64,000 nucleotides of DNA from Trifolium pratense (lineage: Eukaryota; Streptophyta; Magnoliopsida; Fabales; Fabaceae). The notes below the pieces were generated by a model that did not search any database, was not told the origin of the DNA, and saw nothing but the letters and a program-made list of their open reading frames with translations. Positions within the stretch are counted from its first letter, which is position 1. Each line of letters starts with the position of its first letter. The stretch spans positions 26,652,777 to 26,716,776 of the forward strand of contig NC_060063.1 of assembly GCF_020283565.1 (NCBI RefSeq), in the 5' to 3' direction. This document shows positions 11,660 through 22,500 of the stretch, one piece after another. The position numbers were made by a program, and so were the translations under genes.

Positions 11660-11997
11660 CTCCCTCCGCCCTCCAGTCAATTTTGGTCACTATTATAAGC
11701 AAAAATTAACTACATTTAAACTAATTAATACTGTTATTTCTAATATTTTTTTGTTTACAATGAGCTGGGGATCGAAACCAGAACTTATAACGTACTACAC
11801 AAACCTCTCACCGAGCAAACCTAATGGCATATTGTTATTTGTAATATACTCTTACTTTCCAAAAGATGCATTTCATTCCAAGAAAAAAGAAAGGTACAAT
11901 ATAGTAAATTTAAATCAAGGAAATTAATTATATTTAACTAAATTCCTTAAACACTGCACAAATAATTTGTTTTGCCTACAAATATGACCAGAGGGAG
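11660..11997. mobile_element. Stowaway MITE with TA duplication
   Basis: The ends are ctccctccgccc at the left and the inverted cagagggag at the right, both flanked by TA (11658-11659 and 11998-11999). The inversion extends about 30 bp imperfectly. A SINE (11747-11831) is inserted inside it, so the MITE is the older element. Confidence 0.75.
11747..11831 (-). mobile_element. tRNA-derived SINE nested in a Stowaway MITE
   Basis: On the minus strand it has a B box-like ggtttcgatcccc and an A box-like ggtttgctcggtg, with an A-rich tail. The flanking direct repeats tgttatttctaatat (11732-11746) and tgttatttgtaatat (11832-11846) match at 14 of 15 positions, which fixes the boundaries. Confidence 0.75.
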
Positions 11998-12101
11998 TAT
12001 ATCTCAGAAGAACGTTCGTGTATTTTTTGGGTCAATCGTGTTCTTTTTAAAATAAAATAAATAAAAAATACTAACGGTACTTTTTTTCACGTCTTTTAAA
12101 T

Positions 12102-12259
12102 GGATATGAATTGGGTGCATTCACTTTCACCATGCAGTCATGCATTCACATCATCTAATGGACCAAATTTAATACTCATCAAATAAATAAAAAACATAAA
12201 TAAAATGGGTGGTTTAGATTCACCTGCAGTCACTTTTTGACTGCAGGGAATCCAAATCC
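12102..12259. mobile_element. Mutator-type MITE, 9-bp target duplication
   Basis: The 158-bp element has ends ggatatgaattggg and an inverted gaatccaaatcc. It is flanked by the perfect 9-bp repeat cttttaaat at 12093-12101 and 12260-12268, as expected for Mutator-like transposition. The right end also folds on itself (ctgcagtca ... tgactgcag). It belongs to the same broad end-type as 63424-63625. Confidence 0.8.
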
Positions 12260-12432
12260 CTTTTAAATATCCGTCTAAAAATTAAATTCGTTCCATTTAC
12301 TGACGAGAGTTGGTTAGGCCAGGCAAAATAATTTTGAAAAACTTTTATAGGTAGATTTCCAACATGATTTACAAATTATTTTTTTAAAATAAGGAATATT
12401 TTTTAACTATGTGAATTTTAATTCATTCCTCT

Positions 12433-12567
12433 ATTTTTTTTTGTTTCGGGAGTCAGTTCTGGCATCAAGTGGTTCCAGCCCCCTCCCGATCGCAGTTGTA
12501 AGGGATCGAACCGTAGTCATCCCTACCAAGTTCAGCGTCAATCACCACTGAACCAAGTAACGATTGG
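12433..12567 (-). mobile_element. Au-like tRNA-derived SINE
   Basis: The minus strand shows an A box ggttcagtggtgattg and a B box ggttcgatcc, then a GC-richer body and a short A tail. The flanks share tcattcct (12423-12430 and 12568-12575). The sequence style matches the Au SINE family of plants from memory, so the family name is tentative. Confidence 0.7.
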
Positions 12568-12575
12568 TCATTCCT

Positions 12576-13006
12576 TTTCATTCCAAGTAAAGAAAAAAAA
12601 AAGTAGTTTTTATAAATGTTTGCGGACCAACCATCCCTTCCGTTTTTTAAACAAGTTAGTTTGGACGAACTAACTTAAGATATCGAGCTCAAAATGTTGA
12701 GTCAGTCCGCTAAAAATAACCAGTTAAACGAGTTGACTTAATTTATTTTGTCACCAAGATTTTAGGAGTGAAAAGATCATGATTCCCTTGAGTATTGGCT
12801 TGATTACATGTGTACCAAGATTGAATTTGAGCTCTTAATTGTTTCCATTTCCAAATCCTCATAGGAAACCTATGTTCACATGGTCACAATTATCAGCATT
12901 ACATGCACCAGCCAAAGTCCAAAGTAACCTCCATGTAACAGTGAAAAATGTGTTTGTTAAAGGTTGTTTGAAGAAACTACAAATCAAATCATGATCTAAA
13001 AAAACT
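12576..13006. other. Intergenic, no gene seen
   Basis: No coding, RNA or clear mobile-element signature was found between the SINE and the start of similarity to BAG6 at about 13007. Confidence 0.5.
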
Positions 13007-14022
13007 AACCATCATATCACAAACATTACAATTATCCATTACCAATATTCCTCACTAGACTTAACCTCTTCTTTTTCTTTAACCAGTGGCTTTTCTAGTT
13101 GAGTATCGTATCTTTTGCAATGTCATCGGTGGAAAAACATGTTCTGGCATTTGCATTATATTCGGATGTTTCTGCTTCAAATTTCTCTATATCCTCCTAC
13201 TAGGAGTTCTTCGGTGAATACCTTAATTTCGGCTTGTACTTCACTGCAAGCTCCTTTATTGCATGCATATCAGAATCTAACCCTTCACTAGTAAAATTGT
13301 CAATGATATCTTCAGCAGTAACTCCGGTAGGCAATTCTTTCAATGCATTCATATCAAGTTTATCAACCTCGATAGGTAATAGGAATGTCGATGTCCTCTG
13401 ATTTCAATTCGTGTTCCACACCTGTTTTGTCAGAAAGATTGCTTGGTGAATCCAATGCATCAACAGCAATCCCTAGGCTACTATTTTCATTAAGTAATCC
13501 ATTTAGTAGCATAGTAGGCTTTGTTCCAGCAGAAGTCTCATCATGATCTCACCAATAGTCCAATGGCAATTGTTTGCATGTTATCTTTTTAAGATCATAT
13601 GAACCTTCAAAAGCTTGACTACGGTCTCTAACATAAGTCACCTCCTTACTAACTTCAGCTATTTGCCTCAATTTCTTCAAGGGCTTCCATTTTCTTACTA
13701 GATAACCACGGTAAATAGCTTGTATCAAAACATCAGCATCTGCATCCGACAAAACTCTTTTTTCTTTTTACCACCTTCATTAATTGGTGTGTTTTCATTA
13801 GTCTTCTTTTGTGATACCTGAACAGTTTCCCCCTTTGGTTTAACTTTCTCATCAGCCTATGGTGCATTCTGTGTATTCAAATTTGGCTCAATCTTGTGTT
13901 TTAAGCCGTGCGAAGAAGTCTTGCTTGTTTCACAAGCTATTGCTTTGGAGTGTTCTTTTGAACCAGGCAGACTTGGGGACCTTGAATTCCCGTTACCATT
14001 TTTCATCTTTGGTACAGACAGT
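13007..14022 (-). pseudogene. Decayed BAG6 copy, 3' half of a chimera
   Basis: Similar to the BAG6 gene in order and orientation, but heavily deleted. The 3' flank (about 13010-13040) and shreds of the exon-2 acidic/repeat region come first (13040-13540). Then come the end of exon 1, with the IQ motif IQAIYRGYLVRKW and the start of the BAG domain (13549-13752), and the Ser/Pro region SRSPSLPGSKEHSKAIACE (about 13918-13980). The LPVG array is almost gone and frames are broken. At about 14018-14024 similarity switches abruptly to neurochondrin. Confidence 0.88.
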
Positions 14023-15404
14023 TTGTCTTTGTTCAATAGAAGGTTCATTATTGTATCACATGCCAAGAAAACACAACTATCATCCTCAACCATACAAAGT
14101 TTTGACCCGATTAATTTACGGAGGCAATCTAAAACAGCCTTAAGTCCTCCTTCGCATGAAGCGAGAGCTTTGCATCCTTCAACCTTCATAGTAATTTGAC
14201 ACAACATAGGTAGCAGAAAGCAGACAGATTGAAAAGGCATTTGCTCATCTGCACCTTCAATAGAAAGCATATATCCTAAAAGATCTCGAACCTTTTCGTT
14301 ACAAGCTAGCGGTGCTTCTGCAAGATAGCTTCCAATAATTGGCACAGAAGCAAGTAAACCATCCCCTTTCCTTTGACCATGTTCCTTTGCATCTTCTAAA
14401 TACTCTAGCACAACAGCAATTGTCTCATTAAGTTGTAGAATCAACTTCGTCAATGTGCCTTTGTCGAAGAGGTTCACACCATTCTCGCCAACATTTGAAA
14501 TAAGTCTTATTATCTTCTCAACCAAAGAGTAAGCAACAGCCACGTTTCGTTGCTTAAGAGAATATGCCTCAATGTTAGCTAGAGTATCTTGCGGCGCTTC
14601 ATATTTTAAATAGGCCAAGTCATTAAGAAGAACAGCGATTTAAACTCTCGATTGCTCCAACACAAGCAACAAACACATATCATCAGTGTTGCTTACTTGA
14701 CCAACAATCAACCAAACTTCTCCGAATATGGAAACCATAGACTCCGCTAAAATAAGAACCTGAAGCCTTTCAGCAGCCGCAACACGATTCTGCAAAATGG
14801 CAACGATACCAACACGAATATCATCTGACCAACTACTATCTTGAAGTGTTTTAACAAGTTGTGACAAATCTATTGAACAAATAACCGGATTAAGAATGTG
14901 TAGAGCTTCGAATTTCAACGAATTATGCAAGATAGCGAACTGTCTCGCAAGTGCAACCACAATAATTGAAAGCTCAAATAAATAATCTTTCTGGATTTTG
15001 TCGAATGATATCCTACGTATAATCAATTGCAAAAGTTTAATACACATATCAACCAAATGCGGATCATCTTCATTGCCTTGCAGTGCACGCAACCGCAAAG
15101 CAAGTATCTTGATTCCACTAAATTCATAAAATTTCATTATTCCTTTTTCTGAAGCAGTTAATACTAAGTACAAAAACTCACAACATTCTTCAAGAACGGG
15201 TGATGGAATAGATGAACTGGACATGGAAATTACTTCCAACATTAGTGGGATGTTTGAATTCATGTCTTCTGAGGAAGCAATATCTGGAACACGGCAGAGA
15301 GTAGCAAGAATTGTAACTGACAATGTTAAATATGCATCCCTGTTGTTGTTACTGGATATGGTCGCTGTTGCGAGTAATCGATGAAGAAAGCGAGAACCAA
15401 CGTT
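14023..15404 (-). pseudogene. Partial neurochondrin copy, 5' half of a chimera
   Basis: This is a close copy of about codons 51-510 of the intact gene at 29075-30943, with only scattered substitutions. It starts in GSRFLHRLL and ends in NKDKL. A GAA codon has become TAA (about 14638-14641, after EQSRV), so the reading frame is split. The first 50 or so codons, including the start, are missing and replaced by sequence of a receptor-kinase fragment on the other strand. At the downstream end it is fused in frame to BAG6-derived sequence (SVPKMKNGNGNSRSPS). Confidence 0.92.
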
Positions 15405-15411
15405 TTTTATG

Positions 15412-15745
15412 TCTCTTGAACCACAACATAATTGTGACTGATACCACATCAGTTGCATTTCATTTAAATGCTCAGCAATATCTATGTTTGGATCAGTGTG
15501 AATATTATTCAAGCTATAATTCTAATTCTATATGCAATGTTACAAACTCACCAAGAGCATGTCAATGCTTGGAAGAATAAGGTTAAATTGTATTGGTGAT
15601 GGATTTCTAAAGCACTCAGGAGTAGAGTTTCCAGATACCTCCTCTTCCTTGTTTAACAAGAGCTTGAGCCTTGAGGAATGTGAGAAAATGTGTTTAAAAA
15701 ATTGCTCTTGTACACCATATATAAATTTAGAATTTAGATTGTCCG
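15412..15745 (+). pseudogene. G-type lectin receptor kinase fragment (EGF-PAN)
   Basis: Translation gives an EGF-like segment, DQCEYYSSYNSNSICNV (15490-15540) to CQCLEE. After a small deletion with frame change, a PAN/apple segment follows: GDGFLKHSGVEFPDTSSS and SLEECEKMCLKNCSC (15595-15715). The order and motifs are those of the extracellular part of S-locus/G-type lectin receptor-like kinases. No lectin, transmembrane or kinase part adjoins it. It lies opposite in strand to the neighbouring genes. Confidence 0.82.
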
Positions 15746-16090
15746 AATTACAAAAAGAGTGAACTAAAAGACAAAAATTAAGCTCTCCAATAAGACTCCT
15801 AAATAGAAAAAACCAATACTCAAAATAATTTGTCTTCTTTGGGTTCTCCAATAAGTTTCAAACCCAACAAAGTAGCAACTTTTCCTTCCATCTCCATTTG
15901 GAATCTCTTAGTTTTACTTTTAGTGAATACTCCCTTTTGTTGTCCTCGAGTTTCTTGGAAGTCCTTATCATTACAAGTCAGCTATATAAAGATGAGTTAG
16001 ATCTAATACAAAAATATAATATGGTATCAGAGTCTGTCTTTCCTACATCGGAGTCGCCCACCATTTGATGTAGCTGAAGTGCTGAACTGC
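15746..16090 (+). mobile_element. Remnant of an LTR end with primer-binding site
   Basis: tggtatcagagtc at 16022-16034 matches the usual initiator-Met tRNA primer-binding site of plant LTR elements. It is preceded by a TATA-like ctatataaagat (about 15983), as in an LTR. No second LTR or coding region is adjacent, so it is a truncated piece. Confidence 0.5.
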
Positions 16091-16111
16091 CGAAGGCCAG
16101 TAGTCTTATTA

Positions 16112-16505
16112 TTATTCTCTGCATCTCTTAATGTTGTTTTTTTTTTCACAAAGGTGTAGAAATTTTTGTTTATTTAAAAGAGGAGGAGAAGCAAGATTGT
16201 CTAATAAGCTGAAATCATCCTCTTCTTTTTCTGGGTACACATATAGGAGAGAACACTTTAGAATCATCTTAGTGATCCAATCCTGGTGAGCCATGACCCA
16301 TTTAGATTCACAGGGCATGAGATGTTCCATCTCGCATAAAATCTCCACCCAGTTCCACTCATTCTTTGAAAATACACCCTCCACCTTGCATTGTAGATCA
16401 CAACAAAGCATTTGTTCCGTCTCTTTTTGTGTATAAGATATGTATTCACATGAAGAAGTGAGTTGCGTTGTGCCATTGATGAGTACTTTCAACTTGAAAT
16501 CCAAC
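16112..16505 (-). pseudogene. Out-of-frame C-terminal part of the TNL (C-JID-like)
   Basis: Beyond the sequence around 16505, the residues expected for the conserved post-LRR domain of TNLs continue in a different frame (VLDFKLKVLINGT ... WVMAHQDWI) for about 120 codons, to a stop at 16112. In the exon-4 frame translation instead reads FQVESTHQWHN and stops at 16446. A single-base indel explains both. An alternative is a tiny unrecognised intron, but no splice signals are evident. Confidence 0.7.
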
Positions 16506-19500
16506 ACCATGTTTGTCAAAATGCTTTCCAGATTCTACAAAAAACCATAGAGCTATCCTGGGGAATTTCTTTCGGAACCAAAAACACACTAATGATCCAT
16601 TCCTTCTAAGCTTACCAAATTTTACTCTCCCTTGTGTAAGCCCCAAGCGAGAGATTTCAAATCCATCAATCACAAGATTTTGTCCATGGTGATTCTGCAA
16701 AGGACGACATACTTCTATGACGTCGTTGGAGCTATTATTAAGAGCATACACATTAAGGAAGGACTTGCCATATTCATTACAAACCAGCATAGCATTAGCA
16801 AACACTTTTGGACTCAATTTTTCTTCATTTTCAGGTAATCGAAAACCCCTACAACCATAAGTTGTTATTATCTCAAGTTTCGGCAATATGTAGCTTGGTA
16901 GCTGAATTACCCCCTGGCATCCCCTCAAGAACAAACGTTGAAGCCCAACAAGATTTCTAATTGTAAAAGGAAATTGTTCTAAGGCAGTCTGGTCTAAATA
17001 AACATCCTTTATATTCTTCATCACTCCTAATACTTCCGGAAAGCTCTCAAGACATGAGCAGCCCCTTAGATCTAAAGTCTCTAGAGATGGTAAGTTGATG
17101 TTTGGAACCAAACTTTCTAGTTGGGTGCATCCTTGAGCACTTAATAACACAAGTCTCTCAAGAAACCCAACTGAATCATGGACTTTAATTAAATTAGTGC
17201 AATAATCAAGACACAGTGCCCCCAAATTTGGTACACTAGATAAGCTAGGTACTTCAATTAGAAACTTGCAGCATTCAAAATCCAGAAAGCTCAATGTCTC
17301 AAACACCTATAAGAAAAAAAATAGATGCATCAAATTGTTAGATTTTTTCAACAATAAATCTTAATAATATACAAACCCAAACTCATGTTAGGGAAATTTT
17401 GCTTATTTGTCCACCTCTAACCACATTCTTGCCAAATCATCATTAAATAATATTATTTCCATTCCATCTTTAGTTTTATTGCCATGTTGGATGCATGAGT
17501 TGGATGCAAATTCAAACTTTGAAGAAAATAAAAGAGTGACTTTTGTCAAATAATAAATTTTTACCATTTTAAACTTAGAGTAGTCCAACTTGGTTGCTTG
17601 AGTTGGAAGTAAAATTCAAATGTTTGAATTTGCCCCCCTTCTTTTGGCTAAAGATGCAAACATGGGCCTTCCACTTAACATGTATATCCGGCCCACCACA
17701 TGGTCTTTCTCTTTTGGCAAGAAAAAAAAATGGTAAACCCTCACAAGAATCCAAAGAAACAAAGCACACGTGATAAACAATTTGGGCAACCTCTCCCTTC
17801 ACGCCCACTGTTCCAGAATTTCTCCTCCCAAATCATACAAAGATCTGAACCATGAAGAAGAAGCCAAAATCCCTCCTCTGCACCCATTAACCAAAGCACT
17901 CAAACCTGTCACTTTCTCAAAACCTCTTCTCCCAATTTTTTCCCAAATCGTGATTACCAACACAGAGGTTCCAGGCTGGAATACAAGAGTTGTGGTATGT
18001 ACATTTGAATTTTGAATTTGAATTTCCCCCCTTCAGTTTTAGGGTTAATATTTTAATCTGATTTGAGTAGTATATAAGTGATGCTTTGGGTTTCATTTGT
18101 TTCATTTGTTTATGTTTTCAGTTTTGATTTTGATTTCTTTTCTGATGATTTTGTTGTTTTTTTTAAAACGCAGAGATTTTGTTGAATTAAAAGTTGGATC
18201 CTTTATTGCTGGAGAAAAGCAAACAAACAGAGGTAAGAGATTAATAGTTTTTAAAAATAAGAACAAAGAAGATGAAACAGACACACCCTTTTTCTTCTTC
18301 GGTTTTGTTTGTTCTCTAATTGATGATGCACCTCAAATGTTGTTTTAGACATAGCTTATTTTATCAATATGTTAATATCTGGTTTTGTATGGTAACAGGT
18401 TTTAAGCATCAAGTATGAAAGAGTTCAAATAAATGATGTTGGAGAGTCGATCAAATTGAAGGTATAATCCTGGCTTCAAACTGGTTTTGTATGGTAACAC
18501 TGTTTGGAGACTACCTTTTATATAGTTTACATTTTTAGTTAAAACTATATTTAATTCTCACATTGGCATAAGAATGTTTTAGTTGGAACTGTAAAAACTT
18601 TTTATAAAGTTTGGTTTGATGGAAGGTTTTTTTAATGTTTTAGTTGTTTTTAGTTTCATTGTTCTGTTTATAAGCTCAAGAAACTTTCATATTTGGATAT
18701 ATGTTGCTTGATTTAAGGTTTATGAAAGAATCCCACATGAACAAGGCAATGGTTGTTCTAAAGGCTCTTAAGTAATATGCTCACTTTATTAAAAAGGAAC
18801 TAAATGTGTATCTATTCAAACCATTTCAAAGCTCCATTTTGGTTATAGAACTTTCAATTATTCGAGATAGCACAATAATATGCATGTAGAAGATATTGGG
18901 TTAGATTATCTATTTATTTTCAAGAAACTAATAAGTGTTCACCGTAGAATGCATATTTAAACCGCTCTCTCAAATGAGTGTTCACTGTAGAACGAACTAA
19001 TTAATCCTTTACTTATGATTGTTAGTGTTATAGGTTCATTTTTATATTTTTTATTTATTTTTGAGTTCTGTTTGCCCTGTAATCAGAGGGGCACCACAAG
19101 TTTTGAGAGATGCAGTGGTTTTTATAATTTCACCACAATGTAAAGAGAAACACTAATATCACGATGGTCCTATTAGATATATTATATCATGCGTCATAAC
19201 TCAATTTTAAGCCATTTTCATGTCTTACTTGAATATTTTTTGTGTGACTCTTTTATTAATCAAGGATGTGTGACTCTTTGCAGGGCTGCTTTAATTACAA
19301 GCTACAAATAGTGGCTCATGGATTCCTTTTCATTCACTGGATTTGTAATGTTTCATTGGAATAGTCTTGGCCAAAGTTTTACTGTTCTTATTTTTGAAAT
19401 CGTTTAATAGTTTGAGTAAGATTCTTAATTTGTTTGTGTTCTATCGGATTTTAAACTTTTCTGCTATATATTGAGTTTTTTTTTCATTCATGTTTTCATT

Positions 19501-22500
19501 GAATAATTGGGTGTAATGTTACCCAGAAAATCCTAAGTACGAAGATGGTATCTAAATTTAGAAGCATTGTTATACTTTTATACCAAAAATAGAGTCATGC
19601 ACTTACCATTGGTAGGACAAGGGATACTGGAATATATAATTTTTTGTTGGTATATTTCAATTTGATTGTTGGGTTCAATAAATAAATATAAGTGTTAGTG
19701 TCCATTAATATAACTTGATTCCTTACTATAGCGAGAGTTAGTGAGGTGCATAGCTTGATTGTATTTGAAAACTCCTCATTAGATGGATTTAATTTTTTGA
19801 TTATGAAAGCGAGCACTTATTTTATGAGGAAATGTTTCAATATGAAAAATTAATGGCTTTGTGGTCTTATTTTATATGAAATATATCTACAAATTTCATG
19901 ATATGTATTAGTCTTTTTATGTGTCTTGAAGGTATTTTTGAAGGCATTAGAGTGCAAAATCAATATCATTTATGTTACTGGAGAAGATTTCTAATTATTA
20001 CATGTTCATGCAAAGTAGTGAGTTACAAGAAAATGTAAGGAGACTATTGTTTTTCCTCTTTGAAAGTTAAAGTTTAGAATACATTTTCTTACAAATGTTG
20101 GGGCATTATCCTCGATGACATTTAATTCAAGGTTATTAATTTCCCCAAATCTCAAACATTATGTTCTAATATTTCTCAGATTTTTGTTTTGTTATCAATT
20201 TACTGATTGATAAAATTTTCTGCAGAGGTTGAAGTTGGATTTTGAGCTTATAGCTTGCCGAAGACTAGATCATGATACTATCAAACAATAATGACTATAG
20301 GCAAGATATATAGAGTAGGAGCAGCTTGCATATTTGTTATAGATAGATGCATCTTTCAATATAAGAGACTTTTCTTGGTTAATCGATGTTAGGAAGAATC
20401 TCACTGCTAGCCAATGGCAATCTATCATAATCCATTTACTTGATATTTCTTTGTTATTCAAGTGCATTGAAACTTTTTTAGCCATATGATCTACTTTTAA
20501 TTGTTTTATATATGATGATTTGTAGCATAACTAAAATTGTTAATCGCTATGTAAATTCAAAAAACACGGGGGTGCACCGAAAGGGTTATGTCTATGCGTA
20601 TATCAACTTTGTAAATATTATAGAAGGATTGTGTTATGTATCTTTATTATAATTAAGATCCAATTGTTATATTTAGAAAAAACAGGGGGAGTGTCCCATA
20701 AGGGTTATTAAATTTGTTATTGAATATATATATATATATATATAATTGAATCATATAAACGAATTGTTATTTGGGCACCCTTTGCGGTGCACAGGTATAA
20801 ATATGGCTAATTGTCCCCGTGAGCTTAGATCGGTTGGTAGGGACATCGCACTATTTGTGTAGGAGATTGAGTTTGAACCCGGGACACTCCACTTATTCAC
20901 CTATACAGTGGATTTTCTAGCCACCAGACAAAAAAAAATATACGGCTAATTTAATAGGATTAAGAATTGTTATTCTCATCCACACAACTATATATATATA
21001 TATATATATATGGGGAGAGATCAAATTACACCGGTGTAACATTTGAGTAATGTTACACTGCTCAATAACGCTTTAACGAATACAAATTTTACAAAATTCA
21101 CCGTTTGATTGAAAGTTTATATCTTATAGATCATCTATGTTAAGTTTTATAAAAATCTAAAATGGTTTGATATGTTTTTGATATAGGTCAAAATTAACGG
21201 TATTCAATAAAAACACATAAACCATTAATCTTAATCGGTCTCAATATCCGATAATTAGTTTTAATTTGAACCATCTATTTTAATCTAATGGTTGATAAAT
21301 ATTCTCATCATTCTCATATATACATATCATTCTCATATGATATGCCCCCATATATATATATTTTGAATTTCGTGATATTAAGGCAAATTTCAAGGATACT
21401 ATTTATCGGATATTTATTGTACGAAATTACTACAAGACGGTGTTTCCCGTGCATTAGCACGGGCACTAGAACTAGTATAAAACATGTTCAAGATAAGATT
21501 TTTGTTTTAGAAGAATACATGCCTTTACTGATTCGAAACATTTCAGGTGACTTTCAGGAAGATTCAGAATTGCAAGATTCCTGGCATTAAAATTGGATGG
21601 TAAAGAGAATGATTGATATCCACACCAATCAAGCACTCTCAAACTATTTGGAAGAATTTGAGGACCTCTGGAAAATTGTGCATTTCTAATTATAAGAATT
21701 CTCAAGTTCTTCATCTGCCCAAAGGCTTCGCCACACCAGTTAACTTTTCTGTCTTTATGCAAGTCGACGATTATGACTTCAATTGTATCAGTTCCCTTTC
21801 AATTTCAAATCACAATTCAAACACAAATTATTAGATTGTATGCACAAATTTCTAAATCACGAGATGTCCTTTTCACTTAGTAGAAATAAACTTGATCAAA
21901 CATTTGTAGTTGCGAATGTAAAACTAACAACGATATAATTAAACTAATACATCTAATCAAAATTTACAAAATAAAAGCAACAAAGAGGAGATATTATAAA
22001 TATCATATACCTTGTTTTCTTCCAAAACATGAACAATGTCATCATGAAACCATAATCTACTGCGTCTTCCAGGCTCCAATGTTGATTCCTGCCTCACAAT
22101 TTCTCTACCCATGTCTTGAATCAAATCATGCATTCTCACACAACCATTGGCATCAATTTTCATGAGAGATTTGTCAATTAGCTCTTGTATACCATCTTCC
22201 GCATGATAACCATGTAAGTATAGTATTTCCTTAACATAGCCTATTTCATAAGAATTAAAGAAGCAGGCAATGTCTAGAAATATACCCTTATCATCTTCTT
22301 CCAAATCATCATAGCTAACTTTTAGAATTACATGGATGTCTTTACGAAGGACTCTTTCATATTTATCTAGTGAGCATTTCCATACAGCTAAACTTTTTCC
22401 AAACAATTGAGAACCTATCACCTCCAAAGCCAAGGGATGGCCATGACAATAAGATACTGCACGTTTTGCAATATCCAAATAACATGGATCAATTTTTTTA

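Larger units (their letters stand above)
17345..21475 (+). mobile_element. Helitron-like insertion in TNL intron 3 (5' end not located)
   Basis: The right boundary shows a hairpin, CCCGTGC-atta-GCACGGG (21446-21463), then CTAG at 21472-21475 followed by T. That is the 3' terminus of plant Helitrons, which insert between A and T without target duplication. What follows to 21522 looks like original intron sequence. I could not find a convincing TC start, so the left limit is only the edge of plausible intron sequence. The inside has exon-like pieces (18174-18461), a SINE and AT microsatellites. No helicase is visible, so it would be non-autonomous. Confidence 0.45.

Noticed and set aside
17770..18015. 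Plus-strand ORF before the exon-like pieces
   Set aside because: Frame has no start context and does not join the downstream segments; coding status cannot be supported.
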